Shown in pieces: positions 23,003 to 34,615 of a stretch of DNA of 60,000 bases. A program made the translations under genes and the position numbers. A model generated the notes under the pieces. That model saw nothing but the letters and a program-made list of their open reading frames with translations, did no database searches and was not told the DNA's origin. Numbering within the stretch: position 1 is the first letter of the stretch; the number at the start of each line of letters is the position of its first letter. Source of the stretch: Polytrichum commune (lineage: Eukaryota > Streptophyta > Polytrichopsida > Polytrichales > Polytrichaceae); assembly GCA_950295325.1 (NCBI GenBank), contig OX485803.1, positions 26,786,001-26,846,000 of the forward strand. Reading direction: 5' to 3'.

Positions 23003-26000
23003 ATGCAGCTTCACAGCGAATCCGCGATGGAGCTCGACTTTGACCAAGCACTACCTCAAGCTGGCCATCCGCCGGCGCTGCTTCTTCGTCCGTGGAAGTG
23101 GTTCCAGGGCAACAAGCTAATTCGGCTTCAAAAATCAACAAACATGATCGTAGGGTTCGTGATAGCCGGGGCCATTGTTATCCTCATTAGTTACCTTCAC
23201 ACCATGGGATTCTTCAACGATCCTCAGCAAGAGCTCTTGTCCTTCGCAGGCTTCGATTCACTTCTGTCGCCGGCTGCCTCACCCCCACTAATTCTTCCCG
23301 GTACACCTAACCTTTCCCCCTCTCCTCAACCTTCCCCTCCAATTAGTCTCTCCACCTTCAATTCCACAACTGGCAATGTATCCATGACAACAACAAATAA
23401 AAGTAGTCCCCCACTAAACCCCCGCTCGGAGTCGCCCGCACCACTCTCCAGCAATTCCGCACCACCACCACCACTAAACCCCCCACCAGCTCTCACACCG
23501 CCACCACTAGATCCCACACCGCCTCCACTAAACCCTACACCAGCTCTCACACCACCTCCACTAAATTTGGCACCACCTCCACCCGCGGTCGACGCAGGCG
23601 GCAGCAACACCAACAATTGGAAGGTCGACGGTGTCCCGAGCCCAGCCCCAGAACAGTGCAATGACCAAGTCGTCTACTACCAAAACATGTCAGTGACATG
23701 GCACCACATGAGTGACGAGGAGCTGCTGCGGAAAGCGTCGGAGGTGGATACAGCCAGGAGGTTGCAGCTGACGAGCAGCAGTAGCATGCAGGCGAATGAC
23801 CCGAGTCGGAGTGAATCTCCGCAAACACCACGGATTGCGTACATGTTCCTGACCCGGGGGGCGATTCCGTTCGCGCCGCTGTGGGTCAGGTACTTCCGAG
23901 GCCACCAGGATCTGCACTCCATCTATGTGCACGCGCACCCCCGCTTCGTGCCCGCCTTCCCGCCCCACTCGCCCTTCTTCCGCCGCTTCGTCCCGAGCAA
24001 GGTTAGTGACCGCTACCTATAAATTCTTCCTTCTTCATCCCATACTGCTCCCTCTCGAGTCTCCAGCTATGACGTAGCGTAGCTCGTCTCCTCGGAAGTC
24101 CTAGGATATTCTTCCTGACTTAAGGCTTTTGCGATCGTCGCCATCGCCGGAGGCTGCTGCATGGCGTGCCAATTCCTCGGAGGCGATGAGTGCGAAGGGC
24201 GGACTTAAAGGAAGGTAGCACCTCGCTACACTCATCCACTTCCTGCGCTAGGAGCCTACGCCAAAACTAAATTGCCCTATTCGTAGTGTAATCACATTTT
24301 GCTCACCCATTATCCCAATTAGTGCATGATTATCCCAATTAGTGCATAAATATCCCAATTAGTGCGTGTTACTATTCAGAGTTGTGAAGTAACTATAACT
24401 ATTCATTGAGAATGCGATTTTTTACCAAGTGAAATCATTTATGGGTTATAGTGTCGGAACAAATTACTGAACTTTCATTAATAAAAATTGAGCTCCCGAG
24501 CCTAAGACGTTATTGCACTATGTAACTATGAATACTAAGATGCACTATTGATTGAGAATCGTACTTTATTTGTCCATGTAACATAAATAGCTAGGTGGAA
24601 TTAGGTGGACCTTGCGATTAGGTTAACTCTTTACACATGCAAATCACTTTGGGTCACAACCATATCACAAACTTATACCTTTATTTATTTAGTCGTATCG
24701 GCTCAACCCCTTAAGTTTTTGGTATTTTGTTATCGTGGTAATAATTATTCAAAATTGTGTGGAATGTTTATTAATTAGAGTGGGGTTCCCGATTTGCACA
24801 TATGAATGTAGTATGCACATCAAGGAATAAGAAATACTCCAAATCATAAGCCACCCACATACTAATAGGACAAATTGGTGTAGCTAGAGCTTGGAATTTA
24901 TGGGTCCACCAACTTCAAGCCTCCTACTTGGTAAAAGATGATATTCTAATTTAAAGTAGTGTGTAACTCTAAATGGTAACCCACACGAATAGGACAAACT
25001 ATTGTACTTGAAACCTAGTGTCAAAATGTTATCACTTTTCAATGCTTCAAGTGTGCATGGGAAATCGGGGGTAAAAGTGACAAAACATGAGGGATGGAAA
25101 CCCATCCATTGGGTTTTGTCCACTTACTAGTATGTGTTCCCCTTGGTGGTAAATTGTCCAAAGTTTCATGTAGTTTCATCTACTAAAGGTTACTCATACT
25201 AAGTCATTATGAGCATAATGATACAATTACTATTTATGGCCTACTTTGAATTCATTAGGTTGAATTTGAATATCTCAATTATTCATCACCTAACATAAAT
25301 TAAGGACAATCAAGCTTGAAATAAGCAGAAAGGGTAGATGTGAACCTCATTTCAACAAAATTGATGACAATTTTAAAGTCTAATTTTGATTTTATAATTA
25401 GAATTATTAGTGATAAATAGTATAGTAACCCAAACTATGGAGAGAGTGTAAAGATCATGATTGCATTAAACACACACACACACACACATGCACTGTTCAT
25501 TCCATGTGTGCATGGAAAACCCATATGATGTTAGGAAGGTAAATGGACATGCTAAAAAATCGAATAAAATCTAGAAAAAAGAAAAAAGAAAATGTGAAAG
25601 AATGGAGTCTGGGGATGTAGGGGGGACCAAAAAAGTGTAGTTCATTCACTTTTAGATGGGATTTGAATGCATCCAGATTATTCATGCAACTAGAGGTAAA
25701 TAACGATGCACTAGAGTTAAACTCTGGAGTATGAATTGTGAACTATAATTATATCTATATTTAAACTAGGTGCACCCCTCTCGCCTTTTCCACGACACTC
25801 GTGAATGGTTGTGCGTAGGAACACATAGCTAGCCCTACTACCGAGTCCCTATATTGATCTATTCATGAACATTTAGGATGGGCCAATGCACGAAAAAGGG
25901 TCGTGGTGCAATTGGGGAAGGTAGCCTCAAAAATCACGCTCTACAGTCGGTCACAAGAAATGACCACAAGAGGCTCCCAGAAGTCCACATGCAAATCCAC

Positions 26001-28396
26001 ATGGAAAAGACCTAAATGATTGCTTTCCTACCAGGGATGGGCCTTCCTTGCTATGTCTCCAACATTGACCTTTTATTGTTCACGTCTAGATGAAGTAATT
26101 ACCCTTTGAAATCCCAATACATGGAACATGAAAGTATGGTGGGTCATGGGTAGATGCGAAAATATCTTAAAAGCCTACGTGAATAGTTCATTCATATAAG
26201 GCACTTGCGTAGTCTGACTTGATGTTTGTTGAATAGTGTGGTTATTTGAGATTCAGACTAACTTATGATTCTCATTCCGTGCTTCAATAGAAATATTGTA
26301 AGTGATTCTCGCAAGCATTTGATGGTCATGTATTAACATCACTACTAGCATATGTCAAATGATTACGAGTGAATTGCTCAAATATAGGTGTCCAATCAAA
26401 AAGAGCGGCCGCATAAGGTTTCCCTACCGTAGTGAGACCACAAATATATGTGTCTTGTGTAATCAACTTGTGTCACTGAAAAATCAATAGAAGATTTTTA
26501 AATATAGAAATCTACCACTATGGTAGATTTGTACATTTATTTCAGTGATGCAGGTCAATATATTGTCTCCGACTCATATGTTGGTAAAGTACATATTTAA
26601 CTCCTAATGTCCTATGCAACCATAATCTGGTTGTGAAGAATTCGCTCCGACCCCTTTGACACCAATTCAAATGGGTTTTTGGATTATTTCAACTACTCCT
26701 TTTGTTCATGTGTCATGTTTGTTATGGCTTGCCATGTCGATAATTTTGATAGTTATTTTTAGATTAATTCAAATATGGGAGTGTGCTCTCAATTGGTTTA
26801 TAATGGAACCGCTCGACCAATGCCTATTTGACATTTGTCATCTCCGCAATTTAGGGGCAAGACGTCCTAAACATGTTTTTTTTTGTTGATCCCTATGTGC
26901 AAATGATTCCTAATTGATCTAAAAATTTATATGACACTCAAATACAACATATCCTAAACATCTATCATTGGAATTTTTAATTGGACATGTGGAAGGTGCG
27001 TAGTTGTGGCACCGCTACCTCAAATTGCAAAGCTTCCCAAAAAAATCACAAAATTATGGTTCAAGATTTGTGAACTAATTTGAGTAGGTATATTACCCCT
27101 CTTTGAATGAGGGTAACATTTTTTCATTTGGAGATGATTTGAGTAGAGATTTGATCAAAAAACTAACCCCAATTTAATTTCTAAATTGTTGCCCCTCAAG
27201 ACCACCATTGACATTCCTATTATAATCTCCTACAAAACAGAACTTCAACATTTAAAATTTGAACTATGAGTAGTCACCTCTAATTTGCAAACATCTCTAC
27301 AATTGGATTTTCCATCTATAGCGATTTAGGTCTTCAACTACAGTCAGTGAAATTAAGGTCACTTTTTCTGGGCAGATTTGAGGGAAGCGTGGGGTTAAAC
27401 CTTTAATTCTTGGCATGATTCTGCGCTCCATGTTGAGAAGATAACATTGCTCCACTACTTAAATAGGTTCATTTAATCCATATGAGTGCATCGCTAACAT
27501 CCAATTCTTTGTCAACTTGTCGTTTCCTTTCGAACTCAAGGCTCTCTTCATGTACAGAGGTACTGTTGAAAAGCAACCTGGAACGAGCTTCTTCACTGGA
27601 AACAACAGGCCTGGAGACTGGACGTCAAAGATGGAACTGACGAAATCTAACTCCTCACCTCACGAGGCTCTGAATGCACGTGGCTGAATGAGCGTTGACG
27701 TTTTAATCAGTTCGATCTGTGTATGCGCAGGAAGTAAGGTGGGGAAGGCTTTCCCTCTACGAAGCCGAGAGACGGCTGTTGGGGAATGCACTCCTCGACC
27801 CCATGAACACGTGGTTCCTTCTGCTCTCGGATTCCTGCATCCCACTCGACACCTTCCCCAACACATACAAATACATCACTGAGTCCCAGAAGAGCTTCAT
27901 CGAGGCGTACGTGGAGCCCCGCGTGAAAGCAGGCCGAGGCCGGCTCTATCGGAACGAGTACCAGCAAATGGCACCCGAAATCACGTACAGAAACTTCCGC
28001 AAGGGGAGCCAGTGGTTCCAAATCGACCGGGACCTGGCAGCCATGGCCACCACAGATACAAGATACTACCCCAAGTTTGCAAAACACTTTTGCACTCCAC
28101 GTCCCGTGTGTTATATAGACGAGCATTACCTCCAGACTCTTGCCTTCACGTTGCGCCCAACAGCCATCGCTTACCGAACACTCACATACTTTTCGTTCGC
28201 ACACAACGGGCCTCACCCAAGAATGTGGGACAAGACCACTACTTCTCAAAGGTTAATCAACTGGTTCAGGGAAGGTCACAACTGCACTTATAATGGTGCA
28301 TCGAGTTCTAGGTGCTATTTTTTTGTACGAAAGTTTCACCCAAGTGCCTTAGATATCTTACTGGGCATTGCGCATGAAAGCATGGGCATCCCGTAA
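23003..28396 (+). CDS. BC10/DUF266-like glycosyltransferase (Branch family), two coding exons
   Basis: A predicted type II Golgi membrane glycosyltransferase of 554 aa, in the plant BC10-like (DUF266) group related to core-2/I-branching N-acetylglucosaminyltransferases. Exons are 23003-24001 and 27731-28396; donor AAG|gttagt and acceptor gcgcag|GAA are in phase 0. The start is the ATG at 23003; a second Met follows at residue 9. Residues 48-66 are one membrane anchor (MIVGFVIAGAIVILISYL). Residues 90-205 form a proline-rich stem with many PPPL and PP(A/L)L words. The catalytic domain runs from about 276: RIAYMFLTRG, SIYVHAHP, then in exon 2 AERRLLGNALLD, LLSDSCIPL, KGSQWF (424-429), DEHYL (463-467), NCTYN and RKFHPSAL. 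All these blocks are usual for the family and the frame is intact. Donor sugar and acceptor are unknown; rice BC10 affects cell-wall strength. Confidence 0.9.
24002..27730 (+). other. Large phase-0 intron of the glycosyltransferase gene
   Basis: A 3729-bp intron lying between the FVPSK and EVRWGRLSL codons. It holds three head-to-tail copies of a 20-bp unit, tatcccaattagtgca plus 4 nt, at 24309-24367. It also holds pieces of the CTACACTAAATA/ttaccaagt MITE group at about 24260-24480 and 24860-25010, and a CA microsatellite at about 25471-25489. No other gene was recognised inside it. The donor and acceptor fit the conserved family alignment without gap or overlap. Confidence 0.8.
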
Positions 28397-28399
28397 TTT

Positions 28400-28405
28400 A
28401 ATAAA
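28400..28405 (+). terminator. AATAAA near the stop codon of the glycosyltransferase
   Basis: AATAAA begins 4 nt after the TAA stop. This is very close to the stop for a real plant near-upstream element, and the true cleavage signal may lie further down. It is recorded because no other perfect AATAAA was noticed before the MITE at 28757. Confidence 0.25.
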
Positions 28406-28756
28406 CATTCCAATCGATTCTTTAAGTTGATTGCTCCAATTTCTTCGATTCTCAAGGAGGTGTCGTTTGCCATTTCGAAATTTGAGTGCTCATTGAGTAG
28501 ACGACATTGGGTTTCGCGATGGCGGCTATTGCGGGCTCACACTACAACACATACTACAACAAGATGGCACAGTATTCAGGAGTATATATATATGGGCATC
28601 CAAATTTTGACGCATGAGTGGGAGACTAGAGTAGCCGAGGCCGTCACCCAAGGGCTACAAACTAGAGAGGTTTTCTTCCGCTCAGGTGGCAACTTCCTTG
28701 CCATCGATCGCAAAGTAAAAGTGCTCAATTAAAACACTTTTCTCTTCCAATCCATT

Positions 28757-29307
28757 CTACACTTAATATTGTATTTAGTGTCGCCAATTCTATATGTCTT
28801 GCTCAATATCGTAGTACCTTTACCGCTTCGGCTATTTATAGGAGAATGATAGTTAGACTTTTCTACTTTTAGATGTATTTAAAGGAGAATCATTTTTCCC
28901 ATACTAATTTTTGAGACTTTATCGATTATCTTTAAAATAGTTGATTTAGAGCCGAAGTGATAAAGGCACTACGGTACTTATTCTAAACCACCCATGTAGT
29001 GTCACTAACACTAAATGTGAAGCTAAAACTATTTGTCATTCCTTGTAGAATAATTTGGACATTATAGATTTACAATGGTGCACTTACGGTCACTTAAGTG
29101 AATTTTCATCCAATTTTTAATCATTCTTGACACAATTCTATTGTATCATTACAATATACCGAAAGTTTGTTTTAATAACGATATTTGGATGAACTAAAAG
29201 TAAGTTGGGATGACAATACTTGTAAAATGTTTCATAAGAAGTGCCATTGGAAAAGTTACCACAACGAGATAATATATCATGTGACATTAAATACAATGTT
29301 TAGTGTA
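28757..29307. mobile_element. MITE of the CTACACTAAATA family, downstream of the glycosyltransferase gene, carrying a second MITE
   Basis: It starts CTACACTTAATATTGTATTT and ends with the inverse, around acattaaatacaatgtttag, giving a 551-bp element. Without the 162-bp nested insertion (28811-28972) it would be about 390 bp, similar to the 360-bp relative at 20934-21293. Both share tgtcattccttgt, tagatttacaatg, cataagaagtg and gaaaagttacc in order and orientation. It is non-coding. Confidence 0.7.
28811..28972. mobile_element. Small foldback MITE nested in another MITE
   Basis: The left end is GTAGTACCTTTACCGCTTCG and the right end in reverse complement is GTAGTGCCTTTATCACTTCG, an inverted repeat of about 23 bp with three mismatches. 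The related element at 20934 lacks this segment and runs straight through the position, which makes it a nested insertion. The 162-bp length and absent coding capacity make it a MITE. The target duplication is not clear. Confidence 0.65.
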
Positions 29308-30629
29308 TTCCTCCCTATTATTGGGATTTCTAGGCAACAATGCCCAAAAAAATACTAGTGCCATTCCTTTGTCATGTCATCTGTCCTTTTGCCACATGAA
29401 TAAGTCTGAACCTAAAACCATATCAATAAAGGCATCCACGAGGCATCAATAATGGCACTGGATTGCCCTTCCCCTCATGTGGTACACTATATGTAGTACA
29501 CATATGATTTAGTGTGGCCGGCCCACACCAAACATCGATCCACGTGTATGATATCGCAATCACTTGGTGGCAACTATAGAAAGTAATATGAGACATTAGA
29601 AACTACTACATGATATTAGGTCATGGAGCAGTGTGTATGTTTGACAAAGTTTTTGCAAGTTTTCACTTTTGACACGCAAAAACTTGCACCAGAAAAAAAA
29701 AACGACACGTCAATTGACATGCTAGAAATTGAAATGACACGTATTACTAGGCAACTTAAGTATTATAAACTACAGCTCAAGAATCCGGGAAAACATAACC
29801 CATAACAGTAGGAGAACTTTCTACACTCACTTACATACTTTAGTTTAGCCTTGTTCTTGTAATTTCCTTTGTAACCGGGAAGGTTCTACAGCTGAGAAGG
29901 TGATAAGAGGCGTGGTGGAGGCTAAGTACAAGTGCGACAAGACTATTGTTCTTGGTCTCTTGCAAATGTATTTCCAAAATTGTTTTGTGCAGGTATGTGA
30001 ATGAACAATTTGCCCAAGCAGATCTCAAAGACTGATGCTTTGGCTAGTTAAATATTGGGTTAATTATGAGGTGTCTCATTTTGACACTGGGATGATTTGA
30101 GAGGTAGACTTTGCAAAGTGGAGAGATCCCCTTCAAATTGAGCTTAATGTACACTGTACAATTCATAATGCATGAATTGAAGTTAGATTGGAAGCAATAT
30201 TGTTGTTGGGTTTGTGTTTTGAATGCCATTAGCGTTCACAACGCCCTAAAGTTTACTTGAACTTGCTTGTAGATGTTTTACAAGAGTTGAATAAATTGAA
30301 TATCAAATTTCAATATGATATGATTGATATCACAACTATTAGTGCAACCATTGATATCATTGTTTTAATTTTATCACGTCATTTTTAATCCGGGGATGGA
30401 CCTATGTTTGGTCGTACAAGTAGAAATTTGGGAAAATTCTTGAAGGAATCTCTAGGAAATCATTAGTTGAGTTAGGAAAACAATACAGAAGATCGTAATA
30501 TTCATGCTTTGGCAACTACTAGACCCAATGAACTACAACAATGCATATTATTGGGTGCATCTTATGTGCAAAGAGTTGTTTAGGCTTTCAATTTTGATGC
30601 CACACTAAAGTTTAATCATATATATAGTG
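29308..30629. other. Intergenic, no gene recognised
   Basis: AT-rich DNA between the MITE and the Tc1-like element. Short open frames (29623-29805 plus strand, 29840-30229 minus strand) have no recognisable similarity and no convincing exon context. Confidence 0.4.
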
Positions 30630-31099
30630 ATTAGCTAAAGTCTTCAGACATTACGCATTGGTCTACCAAATGAACTAGTATTCCTACGGAAGTTCTCATA
30701 AAACTATAAGAAATTTAACATAAGATCACATAATTGCAACAAACATGTAGCACAACATTCATAACCAAAAATGCCAATCAAAAAATTAATCAAAAATGAA
30801 ACACATGATATGAGTGTACGATTCTTTATGCAAAAAATGAAACTGTCATTTATTTACTATCGAAATAGAACCTTGAGCTTCAAAATCAATTTGATAGGTA
30901 GCAAGCACAACCACAAAGCCCTTATAATCACTACCACCATGTATAGCCACCCTTTGCTTTATAAACATTAGCTACTCCTTCATGCATAGACATGATCGAC
31001 TTCCTCACAACATCAACCTCAATGCCATACCAAATTTCATGTAGTTTCTCCCACAAATCCTTTTTGTCTGTTCGTGGGTTTCTTCTCAGACTTTCTCAT

Positions 31100-31707
31100 A
31101 AAATGATCCACTTCATTCCAAAGGTGTTCTATAGGATTTAGGTTAGGCAATTAAGCCGGATGCCAAATGAGTTGAAATTTATGTGCTAGCAACCAATCTG
31201 TAACATAATTAGAAGTACGTTTGTGGTCATGGTCATGTTGAAAGATGGCATTCTTCTCTCCTAAATCATGCATGTGTACAATGTTTATAGGCTCCATCTC
31301 CAAAACTTCACAATAAACATGTTTATCCACCTTCACTCCTATAAGGTGAAGGTTGCCAACTTCCTCCCAGCTCATGCACCCTCAAACCATAATACCCCCC
31401 CCCCCCTTGAATTTGACGATAGGTTGCACATGTCGGTCCAAAAGACACTTTCCACTCCTCCTCTAGCAATATTGTCGCCCATGTGAACCAAACAAATTGA
31501 ATTTTGACTAATCTGAAAAAACCACATAACTCTAGTCCAACCAAGTCGCATGCCTACACTTCTTTGCCCATGAATATCGACATGCCTTGTGCTTTGTGGT
31601 CAATAATGGCTTCTTAGTCTTCACACGCGCTTTCAATCCTTGCCTCCAAAGATTCCTTCTAACCGTATCATCACTCAAATCTAGTCCTTGAGATTGTATT
31701 TCTCTAC
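31100..31707 (-). pseudogene. Tc1-like transposase, DDE-domain part (decayed)
   Basis: Minus strand, in N to C order: REIQSQGLDLSDDTVRRNLW and KKPLLTTKHKACRYSWAKK (end of the second HTH and linker). A block with FSD, a stop, then SKFNLFGSHG follows, corresponding to the first catalytic Asp region with a stop directly after the Asp. Next comes AIFQHDHDHKRTSNYVTDWL, covering the second Asp block, where intact relatives usually read FQQDNxPxHTS. Last is LPNLNPIEHLW with the terminal Glu. At least two stops and frame changes make it dead. Confidence 0.75.
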
Positions 31708-32644
31708 TGTCGCAACCCTTGTTAGCCCCCCTGACAATCTTGCCAATTTCCAATTCTAGCAAAAGTTACGAGCGCTAACCATTCGCATTCCGCCATGCTA
31801 ATGGTTAGCTCCTCCTACCCCGGACCATATAGCTCATAGGAGGGGAACCAACCCTCCTACTTTGCTTTCGGGACTCACCCTTTAATCGGTAACCTTTCCT
31901 AGATGTGGACTTCCATCCATGAAAGCCCAATCCCATGTTGATCATCGCATTGCTGGAGCAACACTACAACAACCCGAACCATACTAGGCAACTATGGCCT
32001 CACATTGGGCCAATGCCCATGGAGGCCGTGCCGTTCGGCCTCGGGTGGGTGAGGCCACACCACCTCACCCATATAAGCCTCTAGGACTTTACACGGGGCC
32101 CCTACCCCACGGTCAACCAACCTCTCGTCTCTCTACCAAGAGTTGGGGCCAAGTGGACATTTTCCTTTAGCTGCTGGGCCTAGAACCCCCCCCCCCCAGC
32201 AGCTTCAGACCATCATAACTTCCTTTTATGATGTCTGATGCTAACAACCAACCACTCCATCTTCATCCACGCTTCACGTAGATGCCGATGGACTCCTCAC
32301 TTGCCCCATTCGGGCAAGTCTTGAGGAAGTTATGCCTGTTTGAACCTTGGCAGCCCCGGGAATCACTCCCTGGCACTGCTGTACCAGGGCGCTGTCCCGG
32401 GACAGCGCCCCACTCAAATGGCCATCACTCCTAGCTCACACCTCCGATTGAGGTGTTCTTGAGCTTTCTAGAATCACCACGCCATGAGCTACGCATAACT
32501 CATGGCCTTACCCTTGTGCCTCCTAGTCTCCATGGGTGGGAGGCGTTTCCAACGCCCGGGGCCCTCACCCACACTAGGATCACTTGGGCCCTGTCACCAA
32601 CAGCGCCACAAGTCCCGGGTGTCACTCCGGGGTCCCTCTTGTGC
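31708..32644 (-). mobile_element. Old solo LTR of the chromovirus family (main part), minus orientation
   Basis: Reverse-oriented LTR whose end TGTCGC (complement of GCGACA) starts at 31708. Its remaining 41 bp are at 39256-39296, on the far side of the full-length element that inserted into it. It is flanked by a perfect 5-bp duplication TCTAC (31703-31707 and 39297-39301), so it arose by its own insertion into the Tc1-like element and then lost its internal region by LTR-LTR recombination. It totals about 978 bp and differs from the young LTRs by scattered substitutions, indicating greater age. Confidence 0.85.
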
Positions 32645-33617
32645 TGTCGCGCACCTCTCCATGAGGAGTGCCCGAAACACCATGGGCACAAGGGGGACCC
32701 CGGAGTGACACCCGGGACTTGTGGCGCCGTTGGTGAGAGGGCCCAAGTGATCCTAGTGTGGGTGAGGGCCCCGGGCGTTGGGAACGCCTCCCACCCACGG
32801 AGACTAGGAGGCACAAGGGTAAGGCCATGAGCTATGCGTAGCTCATGGCGTGGTGATTCTAGAAAGCTCAAGAACACCTCAATCGGAGGTGTGAGCTAGG
32901 AGTTATGGCCATTTGAGTGGGGCGCTGTCCCGGGACAGCGCCCTGGTACAGCAGTGCCTGGGAGTGATTCCCGGGACTGCAAAGGTTCAAACAGGCATAA
33001 CTTCCTCACCACTTGCCCAAATGGGGCAAGTGAGGAGTCCATCGGCATCTACGTGAAGCGTAGATGAAGATGGAGTGGTTGGTTGTTAAGATCAGACACC
33101 AAACAAGGAAGTTATGATGGTCTGAAGCTGCTAGGGGCTTCTAGGCCCAGCAGCTAAGGGAAAATGTCCACTTGGCCCCAACTCTTGGTAGAGAGACAAG
33201 AGGTCTCTTGACGGTGGGGTAGGGGTCCCGCGTAGAGTCCTAGAGGCTTATATGGGTGAGGTGGTGTGGCCTCACCCACCCGAGGCCGAACGGCAAGGCC
33301 TCCATGGGCTTTGGCCTATTGTGAGGCCATAGTTGCCTAGTATGGTTCGGGTTGTTGTAGTGTTGCTCCGGCAACGCGATGATCAACATAGGATTGGACT
33401 TCCATGGATGGAAGTCCACATTGGGGAAATGGGTTACCGATTAAGGGGTGAGTCCCGAAAGCAAAGTAGGAGGGTTGGTTCCCTCCTATGAACTATTGGT
33501 CCGGGGTAAGAGGAGCTATCCATTAGCATGGCGGAATGCGAAGGGTTAGCGACTCGTAACCTTTGCTAGAATTGAAAATTGGCAAGATTATTAAGGGACC
33601 TAGCATGGGTTGCGACA
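32645..33617 (+). repeat. Left LTR of the chromovirus
   Basis: A 973-bp LTR, TGTCGC...GCGACA. It contains a perfect 24-bp palindrome at 32920-32943 (GGGCGCTGTCCC followed by its reverse complement) and several further near-palindromes, for example around acttccatggatggaagt. A ttatatggg word in gaggcttatatgggtgagg may serve as core promoter. It abuts the inverted old LTR on its left, forming a long inverted repeat. Confidence 0.9.
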
Positions 33618-33619
33618 CT

Positions 33620-33631
33620 TGGTATCAGAGC
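33620..33631 (+). other. Primer binding site for initiator tRNA-Met
   Basis: TGGTATCAGAGC begins two bases after the left LTR end. This is the standard plant retrotransposon primer site complementary to the 3' end of initiator tRNA-Met, and it fixes both the LTR boundary and the plus orientation of the element. Confidence 0.93.
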
Positions 33632-34264
33632 AGGGTTCCAATATTTTGAGCTAGCACTTTGAGGGAAACATGGCTATCAAACCTGAGGGTTATTATGGTG
33701 AGCCCGGGTTTTCCAAAAGGTTGTAAGGCTCAAATTGGAACAAAGATCATGTGTAAATGGAATTTAACCATACCATTGGTTCTAATGACAATGGTGGGCA
33801 CTAAGGTGGATTCGGTAAGAAAAATGGAGGAGTGCTTTGAAAAAGGCTCCCTCAAACCTCAAAAAAACATTTGGGGCCTAGAATACCGAAAGGACCCAAA
33901 ACCTTGGAGGGCATTAATGTTGGATTGAAATTCCAATTCGAAATGCTTGGAAGGTATTGATGTTGGAATGAATTTGGTGCTAATGAGGCACCCGGGGCTT
34001 CTTAAGGCCTATGTGCGCTATTCAAACGCACAAATGAAGGATACACCTAAAACGGACGAGCTTTCTAAGAAATGCATCCTTTTAGGTGGGGTTTTAAAAG
34101 CGGGTGGTGGATGCCTTGTTTAAGTCCCCAAGGCTTCTTGAGGACATGGTGGGGACCATCAAATTTGCAAGAGCATTGAAGCCGATGGTCCCAAAGAGAA
34201 GTTTGGCGGCGCATCACCACAAGTGGCTTTAGCCAAATTAGGTCCCAAAGAAATGAGTGCAAAT

Positions 34265-34615
34265 TGTTTGGTCCATTTTACTTAGGCAAAACATGTTGGT
34301 GCCGCGGACGGAATGTTGAAAGGTGGCTTTATGCTTCCAAAGCAAATCATACTTGTGCCGCGGACGGAATGTTGGGAGGTGGGTTTGTCCTACCAAGGCA
34401 ATTTATGTTCGTGCCGCGGACGGAGTGTGGGAAGGTGGCTTTGTGCTACCAAGGCAAAACATGTTTGTTTTGCCGACAAATTATTAGAAATTGGTTTTGT
34501 GGCACCAAACCAATTTGTTCCGCGGACGAAATGTTTAAAGTTGGCTTTGCGGACCAAGCCAAGCCAAGTTGCCGAGGACCGAATCTAAGACGATGGCATT
34601 GTGGCCAAGGCTAGT
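34265..34615 (+). repeat. Minisatellite of about 56-bp units inside the retrotransposon
   Basis: Five to six imperfect head-to-tail units in the gag-like region. Each has a core gtgccgcggacgg(a/g)atgt followed by a run like ggtggctttgtgctaccaag, and similar cores appear near 34300, 34356 and 34413, then more degraded ones near 34470, 34527 and 34570. One frame stays open across it, giving a Cys/Trp/Gly-rich repeated peptide. This could be part of a spacer between gag and pol or a slippage artefact. Confidence 0.7.

Noticed and set aside
23326-23968. Antisense frames opposite the glycosyltransferase first exon
   Set aside because: They are shadows of the proline-rich coding strand (glycine-rich in reverse) and have no independent features.
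28427-28732. 101-codon frame after the glycosyltransferase stop
   Set aside because: No similarity to the family C terminus, a low-complexity acac/tatata interior, and a complete catalytic domain already ends at 28396.
20934-29307. Direct repeats flanking the glycosyltransferase read as LTRs of a gene-capturing retrotransposon
   Set aside because: Each repeat has its own terminal inverted repeats, and there is no primer site, purine tract or common target duplication. They are two MITEs.
32453-32877. Two identical-looking 125-codon open frames on opposite strands
   Set aside because: They are mirror products of the inverted LTR pair (old minus LTR and young plus LTR) and occur again at the right LTR. 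There is no codon bias or protein similarity.
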